NCBI GenBank assembly: GCA_958430865.1
Contig: CAUDNR010001946.1
Location: 16,004-80,003, forward strand
Direction: 5' to 3'
Length of the DNA stretch: 64,000 nucleotides
Source of the DNA: Entrophospora sp. SA101
Taxonomy: Eukaryota; Glomeromycota; Glomeromycetes; Entrophosporales; Entrophosporaceae
Shown: piece after piece, positions 1 to 11,651 of the stretch
Layout: each line of letters opens with the position of its first letter
How positions within the stretch are numbered: position 1 is the stretch's first letter
Program-made: the position numbers and the translations under genes
The notes under the pieces: generated by a model
What the model was told of the DNA's origin: nothing
Seen by the model: the letters and a program-made list of their open reading frames with translations, nothing else
Database searches by the model: none

Positions 1-67
1 GCCATGTAAAATTAAATTCTTACTATGGCTTCTATTCATATATAATATAGCTTATTAATATTACGTA

Positions 68-100
<33 letters not shown>

Positions 101-1067
101 GGTTACCCATTGCAATATAAGCATTCGACCAATTTTATATTAAAAAGACAATCGTAATATCTCTAATATTCGAATTGTTTTACATTGCTTTGCTACACAT
201 TGTTCCTCGAGGTTCTTTATATAGTCGAGAACGTGAGAACTTAAGAGGATATAGAGATGTAGAGATTCAATGATCAAATACAAAAAATATTCGTCATAAT
301 GTATAGGAATAAAGAGGAATATATTATTATATAATCATAACATCAACTTTAAACATAAGTTCGAAATTCAATAGGTTTAAAAAATAGTTGACTTGATGAG
401 CCGCACATCAATGTTGATATGATCACCACGCATTTTTTCTTAGTCATCTCGTGAAATACTATTTTTCTTTCTGTCATCAGAACATACATTCTCAATTCTC
501 AAAAGCAAGGAAAGTTAGAGTTTCAAATAGACTGTTTTGTTAGACTTGGCGATTTATAAAAAGATGCAATATTAGTATTAGTGATTGCATTCATTGTTGT
601 ATTCGAAATATTACATACACATTTCTTTGAATTCAAGAATTTTTCCCATTAACTGATCAATTTAACCCAATATCTCTCATTTTATTATATTTGCCAATCA
701 AACTATTTTGATAATGAATCACATTTGTGTATGTGATCAAAGACTAACTCTATGTCATAATTTTGATTCATCATTATCCTATATTTTATTCGAAATTGGT
801 GTTCTCTTTTTGATTGTAATATTCTGAATTCTGTTACAGTGCACTAATTGTGGAGGCGGCAAAGATGAGGGAAGAAGATGATGATAATGATCAACAACAA
901 TAGTAACAATAATATACGCGCACAATTATTTGAGCAAAAAAAAATAAAACCTAAATAATTAATTTATTTAATGATCAAATGAAATTATAGAGATAGTGGA
1001 ACAAATTATTTTGAAATCAATGAAAAGATGAAAATAATATACTAAAATTTTATTATGATAGAACAGA

Positions 1068-1109
<42 letters not shown>

Positions 1110-1139
1110 CCTTGACCAAAAAAAACTTTTTTTTTAATT
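1..1139. other. AT-rich region downstream of eIF2-beta, no gene supported
   Basis: It holds an (AT)n tract (about 69-94) and, at 1076-1112, the AATGAT-type repeat in the 3' flank of eIF2-beta. A short GC-richer stretch at 840-896 follows an acceptor-like 'ctgttacag' and stays open for about 19 codons on the + strand. It could be a terminal exon, but no upstream exon was found. The inverse lies at 60597-61735. Confidence 0.5.
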
Positions 1140-2817
1140 TTATTGTACTGCTCTTCTTTGAGCTGCTCTTTTTTCTGTTTGTGCCTTGAAACCTGTTATT
1201 TATTATAGGGTGAAAAATACATACATATATATTATATATGTATATCATTATATATATGTCAAAAGTTTTAAGAATAATATAAATAAAATTACCAGTTTTA
1301 ATTGCAGAAACTGATCTAGTAGATCCACAACTTTCACATTGTTGAAAGAAAATACGATTTTCTTTTGTAAGGATCGTATCTGGTGATTTACATGTTTTAC
1401 ATGTAACATATTCAACTTTTAAGAATAAATTAATAAATAAATAAATATATATACATAAGTATTTGATCTAATAAGAATAAATAATATATTAAAACATAAC
1501 AGTAATTTTAATATATAAAATAGTACCAATATATCGGCGTAAAACATTTTCAATTTGTTTTTGTTGAAAACGCCCTTTAATTACAAGTCTTTGCATTCCA
1601 TCAATCGATCCACTTGTTCCCAATTCAGCAAACAAAAATTGAATAACATGTTCAGGTTGTCTATGCATCCTGATTAATAATAATGATGATGAATTGTTAA
1701 TTGTTATTTTAATAAATTTCTTCAAATTCCTAAAAGAATAAAGAACAAACAGAAACCTTTTACAAATATCAGAAACATTGGCAAATATTGTTTTTTTATT
1801 TCCATCACGATGTACTGATGGAGGAACAATTGTGTATCTTTTCTTTTCGCCTGCAAGTTCAGGATTATTTTGACGAAGTATTTGGAACACTCTTCTTAAG
1901 AGCTAATTATTCAAGTAAAGAATTATTTCAGTCATCAAAGATTAATAATAGAATGAATTATATCATTGTTTCTTTCTAAAAAGAATTAAATTTTATCAGT
2001 TTACTTCTTGATATGTATAATCACGATTTGAATCGTGCCATTCTTCTTTAATTTCTTTTACTTCTGTTTCATTTTGTTCAGCTTCTTGTGCAAATATATC
2101 TTCATCTGACTTTTCATCATCGTCCTCTTTTAATTGTTTTTCAAAATCTGCTAGATCTGCTGTCTTCTTCTTTCTTTTCTTTTTAGTAGATGATAAATCA
2201 CCAACTTCACCACCATCTACGACAACCTCTTCAGCTTTATCTTTCTAATAAATATACATGCAACATATTTTATAATGTTCAGGAGAGAAAAAAAAAGAAT
2301 GGAATTCATTATTACTATTATTATATGATAATTATTACATCTATTATTTATTATTTACATCAACAGTTTTCTTTTTTTTCTTTTTCTTCATATTATCAAA
2401 TATTGCTGCTTCATCATCATCATCATCAATTTTATCCTCGGTCCCAACTTGTTCTGTATATATCAATATAAATATTGTCTTATATCATAAAATTTAAAAA
2501 TAATCAAAGATCATAATACATTACAATTATCAAGAAACGAACCTTTTTTATTTTCTAGATTTTTCTCTTTCTCTTCGTCATTTTGTTCATCGTCTTTGAA
2601 TGTTACTTTTGATTTGTTTGTTTTTTTCTTTTTTAAAGTGTGGTCAAATGTAAACTAGAAAAATATATTTATTTTACATGATAAATGACTTCTTTTCAAT
2701 ATAACCTATTTTTATTATATATAATAGATAAACTTTTAAATTGTCAATTACTTCTTCAGTATTTTCTTCCTCTTCCTCTTGGGTTTTTTGATTGACGACT
2801 TCTTCTGTGTCCGACAT
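1140..2817 (-). CDS. SUI3: Translation initiation factor eIF2 subunit beta (copy A)
   Basis: This subunit of the eIF2 heterotrimer brings initiator Met-tRNA to the 40S ribosome and contacts eIF5 and eIF2B. Eight exons give about 325 aa (human 333, yeast 285). The acidic N-terminus carries three lysine blocks ([19 protein letters not shown]), the family's eIF5/eIF2B-epsilon contact sites. The conserved core follows, with [33 protein letters not shown] and [17 protein letters not shown], and a C-terminal C2-C2 zinc finger ([10 protein letters not shown] and QQCESCGS). The start is the ATG at 2817-2815, since MSDTEEV opens the acidic leader, and the stop is at 1142-1140. All introns keep frame. 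Identical copies lie at 14013-15690 and 58919-60596. Confidence 0.95.
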
Positions 2818-2949
2818 TATTATTTATTATTATTTGATTCGACAAGTATTCTGATGATTTTTTATATAAATAGAACTCGACTGCGCCTCGAAAAATTGTG
2901 ATTTCATTTAGAAAAAAAAAAATTTTTTTAAAAATCCATATTTTTATTA

Positions 2950-3205
2950 CGATAAGCCGAATCACAAAGATGGGATCGACTTATCAAAATTCGGTTTATG
3001 ATGGATGATTCACAATTATAATTAGTAATAACACTATAAGACGAATTTTATAACCATCAACATCAAACAAATCTTCAAGTTCAGTTTATCAAATTATCTT
3101 ATAAACAAGATAATTTTATTAATTATGTTTTTGGTTAACCAATTTTGTATCGTTATAAAGCGAAAATTGGTTTACAGTGGTTCGGCTTATCGAGGTTTGA
3201 CTGTA
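2950..3205. mobile_element. Pogo/Tigger-like foldback remnant upstream of eIF2-beta (A)
   Basis: A 12-bp perfect inverted repeat (cgataagccgaa at 2950-2961, ttcggcttatcg at 3181-3192) encloses about 220 nt. The right end continues into gaggtttgactgta, the terminal sequence type (tacagtcaaacctc) seen in pogo/Tigger elements and also at 61955-62807. The left end lacks the tacagtcaaacc part, so it is truncated. It lies about 130 nt upstream of the eIF2-beta start codon and recurs at 15823-16078 and 58531-58786. Confidence 0.6.
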
Positions 3206-5595
3206 TCAATGTGAGACGCTAACCAAATTGGATAAATAACGCAAATAACTACCAAATTTGGTTAGCACGCGCATCGATTTTTATACTGCGGGACAAATTT
3301 TTGCACCTGATCAAGCTTATTATAACATTCAAAGTCCGATTATTGGAAAACTTAATGCTAATCAACAAATCAAATTTATAAATGAATTAACATGTCTTAT
3401 TTTCATAAATTGATAACAAATTTGTTCTTTTTACGCGAAATATATATAAGTAATTTCTCCAGCAGTTCACAAATAGAAGCTTACTTCAAAGAACATATTG
3501 ATTGGTCACTAATTTAGAAATTTAGAAAAGATGCAGATAGCTTCACAGGTGATAGGGTTGTTGAACATTTTAATTATAAGGCAGCACTTGAAAAAATAAT
3601 TTCGTCAGATGATTTAAATTGTGTTAATTTTGAGAGGGGTCGAGTGCAAAACCCTGAGTAAACAGGCTTAGTCCGCTTTGTTTGTGATAGCAGAGTCCGC
3701 CTTCCTTGGGATGTGTAAATATTGAAAATTGATTCATTTTAATTATATATTACCATGTTGCCGCTGGGGATCTGCCTCACTGGTGGTTAGGCTCCGTTTA
3801 ACCTAATTTAGTTTTAAAGCATATTAATATTAACATAGTTTTTTTTATTTGAGGATGAAAATCATCATCATAACTTTTAATAATCGAATCTGTCTGTCAA
3901 GGTTAGCGAATCATCATTTGTATTTTTACATTTTGTAAGGACTTGATTTTAATGTTTTAAATAGTTGAATTGTTCTTTACATGCATTAAATAAAAACCAT
4001 GAGGAAAAAGAGATTCACACTATCATAACTACAATAACTAGTATTAAAAGACAATATAAATTTGATGATAATAACAACAACAACTAAGATCTGCAAGTTA
4101 TATTTATTATTTTCTATTAATAAATTGAAATTTTCTGAATTACCATTCTCCTATTGTGATAGGAGAGCCTATGGCAGAGAATTTGAATATGAGTATTCAG
4201 ATGATGATAATCAACATATAGTAGTAATGGACCTTGTGCTGTTTGAGGTAATAAATATAATTACTCTTCTTTCTTTCAGGAACTAAAAAATTTGACTGAT
4301 GATGAATGAGATATCAATTAGAGATTTATTTAGTTGAAACATTCTATGATTATAAAATTGAAGATACTAGGATGAGAAAAACATATATGGATTTGGGTTT
4401 TTTCAAATGGAATAATTGACATGAAAATTGTTAAGGAACAGATACAACAAAAGCTGAAGAAAGAACAGATCGATTATATGAAAAAAAATATTAAATAAAG
4501 AGATTCTTACGAGTTTGAAAAATTTTGTGATCAATCACGTGATAGTTCATAGTTTAGTAAGAAAATCATTTTTTGAAGGTCAATTTGATTCATGTCCAAT
4601 TAAACATTAGTAAGTTATTTTTGTGTGAGATATATTTTTCGCAAAAGTTGCTAATAATTGCTAATCAATAGTTCTGTAAGGTTGGAGGCTCCAACTAATA
4701 TAGAATCAAAAGCAATGAATCTTGAAAGGACATACTCTGTTGATACAATCATATATATTTTTAATAGACTATTTCAAATGCATCAAGGTGTTCTGTATGT
4801 ATGTGGTACAGCATTAAATCAATATATTTATCAAATCTCACAAGTTTGATGGTTTGATAAAAGTTCCTAAATAAATAAAAATAATAAATTTGTTATTATG
4901 TTAATTGGGGTTTCTAAAGGAAGGAAAGCATCAACCACTAAAGAACTAGATGATAATATAAAACTTGCTAGGAATGCAAATGAGAATTGTAAATAAACTG
5001 TCAGAAAAAAGTTCCCTGCAACATCATAAGGGTGTACACAGTACAACGCAAAGTAAGTGCCATAATAAAACTAATTAGTAAAAGGGTTTGATGGGTATAT
5101 TTGTATACAGTACATTTCCATATATATATTTATATCAAATTCCTACAACATTTGATGACATGGAACAATTTTCTGAAGATAACATTCTGATGAATTTCCA
5201 GGTAACAAAATAATAAATGTTTTGTGAATGTCATTTAGGGTATTTGTATCTTATTATTACAGGTAGATGTTCTTAAACTATAAAGAATACAAGTAAATGT
5301 TCAATCAAAAAAATTGTGTGTAAAATACAGCTTAAAGATACTCCCAAGTCACAAAAAACCGGATAATTATTGATAAATAAACAAATAAAGGAAAATCTAT
5401 TGAATGGAAGCATAAAAAAATAACTTTAGTTATAAAAAAGAATTAAATATTTCAAGGATTGAATAATTGTGCAAATCTGTATTTGTTAAAGTGAGTGAAT
5501 CTTGAGATGTCATGTTCACATTGCCTGGTTTTTGATAATTTCAGAAAAGAAAATTGTGATCATTGAGTAAGAACAAAACATATTAATTTTTAAAT
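3206..5595. other. Gene-poor region with decayed coding fragments
   Basis: There is a 12-bp hairpin (gctaaccaaatt at 3218-3229, aatttggttagc at 3255-3266). Short + strand stretches read like protein but are broken by stops, for example near 3310-3412, 3510-3660, 4062-4286 and 4658-4849. The last begins MLINSSVRLEAPTN. None matches a family I recognise. A GC-richer patch at 3636-3800 looks like part of an unidentified repeat. I read the region as relics, not functional genes. Inverse: 56141-58530; partial direct copy: 16079-17183. Confidence 0.5.
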
Positions 5596-6840
5596 TTATA
5601 ACTCTTGATGAGTTTTTATTACAGATGATGATGGATCTATGTCTAAATATTGTGCTACAAATAGTCTGAAAATCAAATTCAGGTCATGCACAGTATTTAG
5701 ATCAATTGCTGAAAAATCATCCTATATGAATGAATGTATATATAATAAATAATCAAGTAAAAAATTACAACCAAAATAAAACCAAAAATAAAAATAAAAA
5801 CTACCTACATCTAAAGTATGCCACACATCAGGAAAAGGATAAGAAATCAAATGTAATATTGGTACATTCCTTTTTAAAAAAGGTATATGATCATCATCAA
5901 TATGTGCTCTAAAGGTGTATATTGAATATTCATCAAAAATCATTTTATTGTTGTTTGTAGCAGTATTGGATGTTTTAAGTAATTTTAAATTTCGTAATTG
6001 TCTTTCAATTTTTGCCATTTCTTTAAACATCCATGAAGTTTTTGGATAAAAATTCACCAAACTTAGTTCTTTTGCACCTAATAAATCAAGTAATACTAAT
6101 ACTTCAATACCATCTAACATTGATTTTTGATTTTTGGTATATGTATTTTCCCATTTTTCTGCCAAGTGTCTTTTTAATATATATTAATAATATGTGTATG
6201 TGAATGTTATTTATAAATGTTGAATTAAAAATTTTTTTTTTAGAAAAATTTATTTATTATACCTTGATCCATATAAAGAATCAGTTGCAGACCAGTTTAC
6301 AAATGCTTCTTCACCATCAAAAAAAATCAATTGAAGTGTAGTTTTATTGTCATTTTTTTTCATTAAAAATGGATCTAATTTATTAGCTAGATGCATTAAA
6401 ATAGCACATGACAAAGCTGAATCTGTTGCACCAACATATTTCCTATCATCACCTGGTGTCTTCTCCATAATAAGTTTTGAATCATAATGAGCAGCCAATA
6501 CCAATCTTTTTGAAGCATTTGGATTTTTTGTTACAATGATATTATTGAATTCTATTTTACCATATGGTGTTTGATCTTTAAATTTATCTTGTTCAACTTC
6601 CCAACCAAGTTTATTAAAATTTTTAATAATAAAATTTTGAACTTTTCGGCTATTTTCTGTGCCAGAAACTCTTGGTATTAAAATTGGTTTCAAATAAGTA
6701 TCTATAAATGATTGTTGTTCTTCTGATTTATATGTATTAATAAATAGGGAGAATGATTCAATGGATAAGTGTCTGTATGCATCGACAAAATTATAAAATA
6801 ACATTGGAAATAGTAATATAAATTGAAGATATATTATCAT
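5596..6840 (-). CDS. QPCT: Glutaminyl-peptide cyclotransferase, M28 family (copy A)
   Basis: This zinc enzyme converts N-terminal glutamine to pyroglutamate on secretory-pathway proteins. Three exons give 354 aa, close to animal QPCT (about 360). Residues 1-21 form a hydrophobic signal peptide or anchor. The family motifs are in order: AAHYDSK, GATDSA (zinc Asp140), FFDGEEAF (catalytic Glu177, zinc Glu178), [25 protein letters not shown] and FPDVWHT (zinc His310). All three zinc ligands are present. The start is the ATG at 6840-6838 just before the hydrophobic leader. It diverges from the START gene across about 1 kb. Inverted copy at 54896-56140. Confidence 0.94.
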
Positions 6841-7853
6841 TTTTTTTTATTGTCATATATAAAAATATGAGTGAAATTGAAATTTGAAATTTGAAATTAA
6901 CCAATAAAATATGGGGTGTTTGGTGAAGAATTCCTTTTTAATTGGCTGATTATAGAACAACGAATCTTGGATGAAATTTTCTTGTATGTAATAAGGGTTA
7001 TATTATATAATTTTCACAGTATTATATAACGGTGGAATTTTCCCAAATCCCAAATTTATACATTTCTTTTGTGGGGCTATCTCCAAGCTTCGTCATAATC
7101 ATATTAAACATACAATCAGCGCTTTGATACAAAATGAAGAATATAATAAGGCTCACTGTTTCGGGTGCTCAATAACTGTATGAATAGCATACGATTTTGT
7201 TACATTAATTCACACCCCCAAATTCTCTTCACGCAGGAAACAGATAAGAAGCTGCTTACTAAAATTAATTGTGCTATCACATGTGATCGCTAATAATGCG
7301 GGGGGAAGGGAATAAATTGATGATCTCTAATTTCCGTAGCTTTACTTTTTTTAGAACGATGGTGAAAAATCATCTGCATTTACTAGTTAAGAGTTGTATT
7401 AGTGCATAGACGTGACCAATGTACATACATACATGTATAAACTTCAGTTAATCAAAATTTTACATGCAGGACGTGAAAAATGGTCCGGGAAACCCAATTC
7501 ACTCTATTGAAAAGGCCCCCCATATATGTGAAATTAATTAAATTAGATTTTCACATGAAAACTATTTATTATATATCTGTTAACCGATATTGTAAAACAA
7601 AAAATGTACACTCATGGCCGAACGAAATTATAAAAATATAAAAAAAAAAATTTTTTTCAATTAAAACATCTTTACACTATCAAAAAAACATTCCCTCCTT
7701 TAAAACATTACTATATATCATTATATTGATTATATGATATTGATATTAATTAATAATCAATCATATTTGATAACTTCCCCTTTATTAAAAAAATTTTTTT
7801 TAAAACATTTTTAAAATTCAAAATTTAAACATTTTAATAGATAATTTAGAAAA
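6841..7853. promoter_or_regulatory. Divergent promoter region, QPCT (-) / START gene (+) (A)
   Basis: This 1013-nt AT-rich spacer lies between two divergent start codons and must hold both promoters. It has a G-rich run (ggggggaaggg near 7300) and long A/T homopolymers near the START start codon. No ORF or RNA gene was seen. Identical inverse at 53883-54895. The assignment is inferred from position. Confidence 0.5.
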
Positions 7854-10800
7854 ATGGCAGAAACAACTGCAACTAAAACTACACCTAATACGGCAAATTT
7901 CACAACTATAACCAATACTCATTCTAAATTTAACACCAATGCTTCTAATAATTCCATTAGGTCTAATAAGTCGTCTAATTCAAACAATAATATGGGTTAT
8001 AAACACCTTTATAAACAGTCATCTAGTGAAGACCTTTTTTATGAAAAGGATTATAACGAAGAAGAATTTATGCATTTTGACGATAATGAAGAAAATAATA
8101 GCAATTCCCCAACTGCTTCATCACTCGATTTAAACAGATCAACTACCTCCTATCATATCAAAAAAGCAGAAGATGCTTTAGCTAAATTGAAATTGGTGGT
8201 TGATCAACCAGGATGGCAAAAACTTTTAACACACAAGAGCGGGATGGCGGTTTACGCGAAAGCTGATATGTCAAAAGATGACAAAGTGCCTATTTTCAGA
8301 GGTGAACACATTATCAAAGGATTTACTCCACAATCTATTTTTGCTGTTATTGGAACGAGAAAGTTGTGGGATGATTGGTACGAGGAAGGAAGTTTGGTAG
8401 CGAATTTGAATGAAACTACCAGTTTAACCTACATGGTAATTCAAGCATTGGCCGGATCAAAAGCCAGAGATTTATCACTTGTGGAAAAGATAGAGTGCGC
8501 ATATGAAGGGAAAATTTATTTTGTATCAACATCGATCAACACACCAAAAATACCCCACATCGCAAACAGAATACGTGCTCGTCTTCTTCTTAACGGTTGG
8601 ATTCTGGAACCATTATCATACAATCCGCCAGTCACAAAAGTTAATTATATTCTTCAAACCAATGTCAAAGGTTGGATTCCATCAGTTCTTGCTAAAAAAT
8701 ATTTGTCTCGACGTCCTTTGGTCATCCATACCATTGAAACTTATCTAAGAAAAAATGGACCCCCAACTATGTTCATCAATGCCCCAAGTAGTAATGTTGA
8801 GCCCTCACAATCTCATTCTCATGCTCCAAGTATTTCGTCAAACATTAATAACGATTTACCGTAAGTACAAAATTTTTTATTTTTTTTCGGAAAGAAAAAT
8901 TATAACATTATAATTTTGGTATTAATATATATATATATATATATATAATAGACCTACAAGTTACATCCATAAGGAAGATGACAGAGAATATAAAAAAATT
9001 AGCGAACAATATAGTAGTAATGGTAATTTAGGCAATATTAATAATATTGGTAATAGTATTAATAACGGGAATGATAGTATTAATAACGGAAATGATAGTA
9101 TTAACGAGAACGATATTAATAACACTAACGATATTATTAATGATGATGATAATAATAACACCACAAGTTCCAATCATGCCGATAACATTATACCTGAAAT
9201 TCATTCAAAATCAATTCTCATTACTTCAAACCCAGCTACTTCGACACCAATCGCAAATCAAACTCCAAGTATTACATTTTCAAAAAGCATAGATGCTAAA
9301 GTTCCTGAAAAGAATAAAAATCCACATCGTCATTCCAAGACATTACGTGCAGCAATGAAGAGTTTCAAATCACAAGCAAAGTCGTTGAGTGGATGGGAAC
9401 TCCATTCGGATAACAATGGTTTAAAAATATACACTAAAAATGCTGATGGCAAACCTACACTAATAATGCGAGGTGAATTAAGAATCACTGGTGGATTTAC
9501 CGCGGAAGATATTTTGTCAATTATATCTGATATAGAAATGAGAAAGGTATGGGACGAGAGATTTGAAGACGGCGTTGTAGTGGAGAGATTGAATCATTTT
9601 GATATTCTAGTCAAAACTACTATGAAAGGCACATTTCCAATAAGGTAATATATATGTTTGTTTGTTTATGTTTATATATATATACATATATACATACTTT
9701 AATAATAATAATAATAATAATAATAAATATTAATATTCTTTTTATAATATTTAGTGGGAGAGATTTATCGTTGGTGTCATCGACGGAACATGATTTTGAG
9801 ACTGGAATAGTTAGATTTGTATCAACATCAGTCGTTGACCAATTAATTCCAGAAACAAGAAAACATGTCAGAGCAAATTTAAAATTTGCAGGATTTGAAT
9901 TGATACCGAAATTTGATGATAATGGATTTACAAAATATGTGGATATAAAATACATTGTGGATATCGACATTAAACTTGAAACAATTCCCTACTCAATCCT
10001 CAAACAAGTTTCCATTCAGACACCAATGGTACTTGTTAAGATTGATGAGTTGTTACAAAAAAGTGGATTTCCACCGTATATTAGAGAATCAACATCACAA
10101 ACTTCGATGAAATCATGTTTGTTCAACACGAAAACATTTGATTGTGAAATTGAGGTGGTGAATACTTTTAGTAATGCAGTGACTGAGTTAAAAACTTCCA
10201 GAAAGATGTATCCTAATGGATATGAGTTGACTATTCAACCTGTAACCGTAAAGGTTGAATTATTACCGAATAAAGTTGATGTGGCTCGTATCACATTTCC
10301 ATCTAAAAATGAGGTCAATAAGAATTCAAGTGTATTGAAAATTAAAATTAAAAAAAATACATCTAAAAAAGTAAATGTTACTTATAATGGTGGAAAATCA
10401 ATTCCTCTTGCACCATCACCATCATCGTCGTCGTCATCATCATCATCATCTTCGACATTATCACCTGAATCAAATTATCAAAATCAGGATCGGAAGCAGG
10501 ATTCTGTAATTTTATCAGAATCTATAAACCAAAATATTACATCAACTTCAATACATTCATCTTCATCTCCAAGTTTCAAAACATCAACAAGATCTACAAC
10601 GCTTTCAACACTGGACAGCAATAATAGTGATTATAATGATTATAATAACGATGGCACAAATAATATTGCATCAAATATAACTACTGAAAATCATCAAGAA
10701 ACATTAGTTGAACCATCAGAAATCCAATTAAAGGTAAAGATATTATTGTCTTTAATTAATTAATCATTGGTAACTTATTTAATCGCATGTTTCTCTAAAT

Positions 10801-11074
10801 CCCACATTTTATTTTGTAGAATTATAGTGATAATAATAATGAAAATAAAGAGGAAAAAATAATTGAAGAAAAAATATTTAGACATTTGACTAAAACTACA
10901 ACAACTACAGGTGAAGGAGGAGAAGATGTGCGAAGAATTAGCATTAACAATATTAATAACTTAAATGATCATTTTGCATCATTCACTGAATCATTAAGAT
11001 TTAATTCACAACAAGTTGGATTAATGTTTGCTTCAATGTTGTTGGCATATTATGCTGGGAAACTTAGCGGATGA
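7854..11074 (+). CDS. Tail-anchored protein with two START lipid-binding domains (copy A)
   Basis: Four exons (7854-8860, 8952-9644, 9755-10733, 10820-11074) encode 977 aa. A disordered Asn/Ser/Thr-rich head leads into a first START domain (about 108-312: GWQKLLTHKSGMAVYAK, WDDWYEEG, ARDLSLVE, GWIPSVLAKKYL). An Asn/Asp-rich linker precedes a second START domain (about 475-635: GWELHSDNNGLKIYTKN, MRKVWDERF, GRDLSLVSSTEHD). A Ser-rich low-complexity stretch follows. The last ~20 residues (VGLMFASMLLAYYAGKLSG) form one C-terminal membrane helix. START domains bind sterols, phospholipids or ceramides. The tail anchor suggests lipid transfer or sensing at a membrane contact site, which is inference; the ligand is unknown. 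Inverted copy at 50662-53882. Confidence 0.85.
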
Positions 11075-11651
11075 TTTTTTTACATGTAGAACTCTTTTAT
11101 TTAATTTTATTTTAATTATTTTTTGTTATTATAAATAAAAATATAAATTTATTTAATATTGTGTTAATCGATCATCTTTTAAATTACCTTTACACATGCA
11201 TAGATGAAAATCAACCCCATCAAAATTTTAAATTTTTTGGGGTTTATTATATACATTACTGTTTATTAGATGTGATACAATCAAAATTCAATTTATGCAT
11301 GTGATATCGTTTTGTTATATACAAAAGAAATAATTTGTGGGGATTTTTTTTTTTCTTGTGTAATAGATTTTTTAAATGCTAACACGTGAGACATTAAGTA
11401 ATTATTGGTTAGCAGAATGATTTAAATTTAAAAGTATAAAAAAGGATTCGACTTTTTTTTAAAAAATTTTCCTTTATTTATTTATTTTTTTTTTTTGGTT
11501 ATAGAAGGGAACTTTTATATTTAAGTTGTTTATTTTCTTATTGTCACGTCTTCCCATCCATTTAATTATTAAAGTAATTTCTTCACGAAACGAAATCTTT
11601 TATAAGATCTCTTAAATCCACGCATAAATTGATAGCATTATTATTAGTATA
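11075..11651. other. START to CDP-alcohol phosphotransferase spacer
   Basis: This AT-rich intergenic stretch has long T runs near 11340-11360 and 11450-11500. It must hold the 3' end of the START gene and the promoter of the next gene. No other feature was seen. Inverse at 50085-50661. Confidence 0.5.

Noticed and set aside
1042..1248. Open frame with an alternating His-Tyr run (and its copies)
   Set aside because: It overlaps the last eIF2-beta exon and intron; the His-Tyr run is translation of the AATGAT microsatellite in the 3' flank.
3636..3800. GC-richer patch with a GGTCGAGTGC word, considered as a tRNA or SINE internal promoter
   Set aside because: No A box at the right distance and no cloverleaf could be drawn.
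7939..8133. Alternative-frame ORFs inside the START gene (also 8503-8748, 9047-9292, 8961-9173 and their inverses)
   Set aside because: They are shadows of the START coding exons and repeat-rich linker, with no independent features.
9654..9754. Upstream ATG extension of the third START exon (MFVCLCLYIYTYIHT...)
   Set aside because: It is intronic: a GT donor at 9645 and AG at 9753-9754 join the second START domain in frame.
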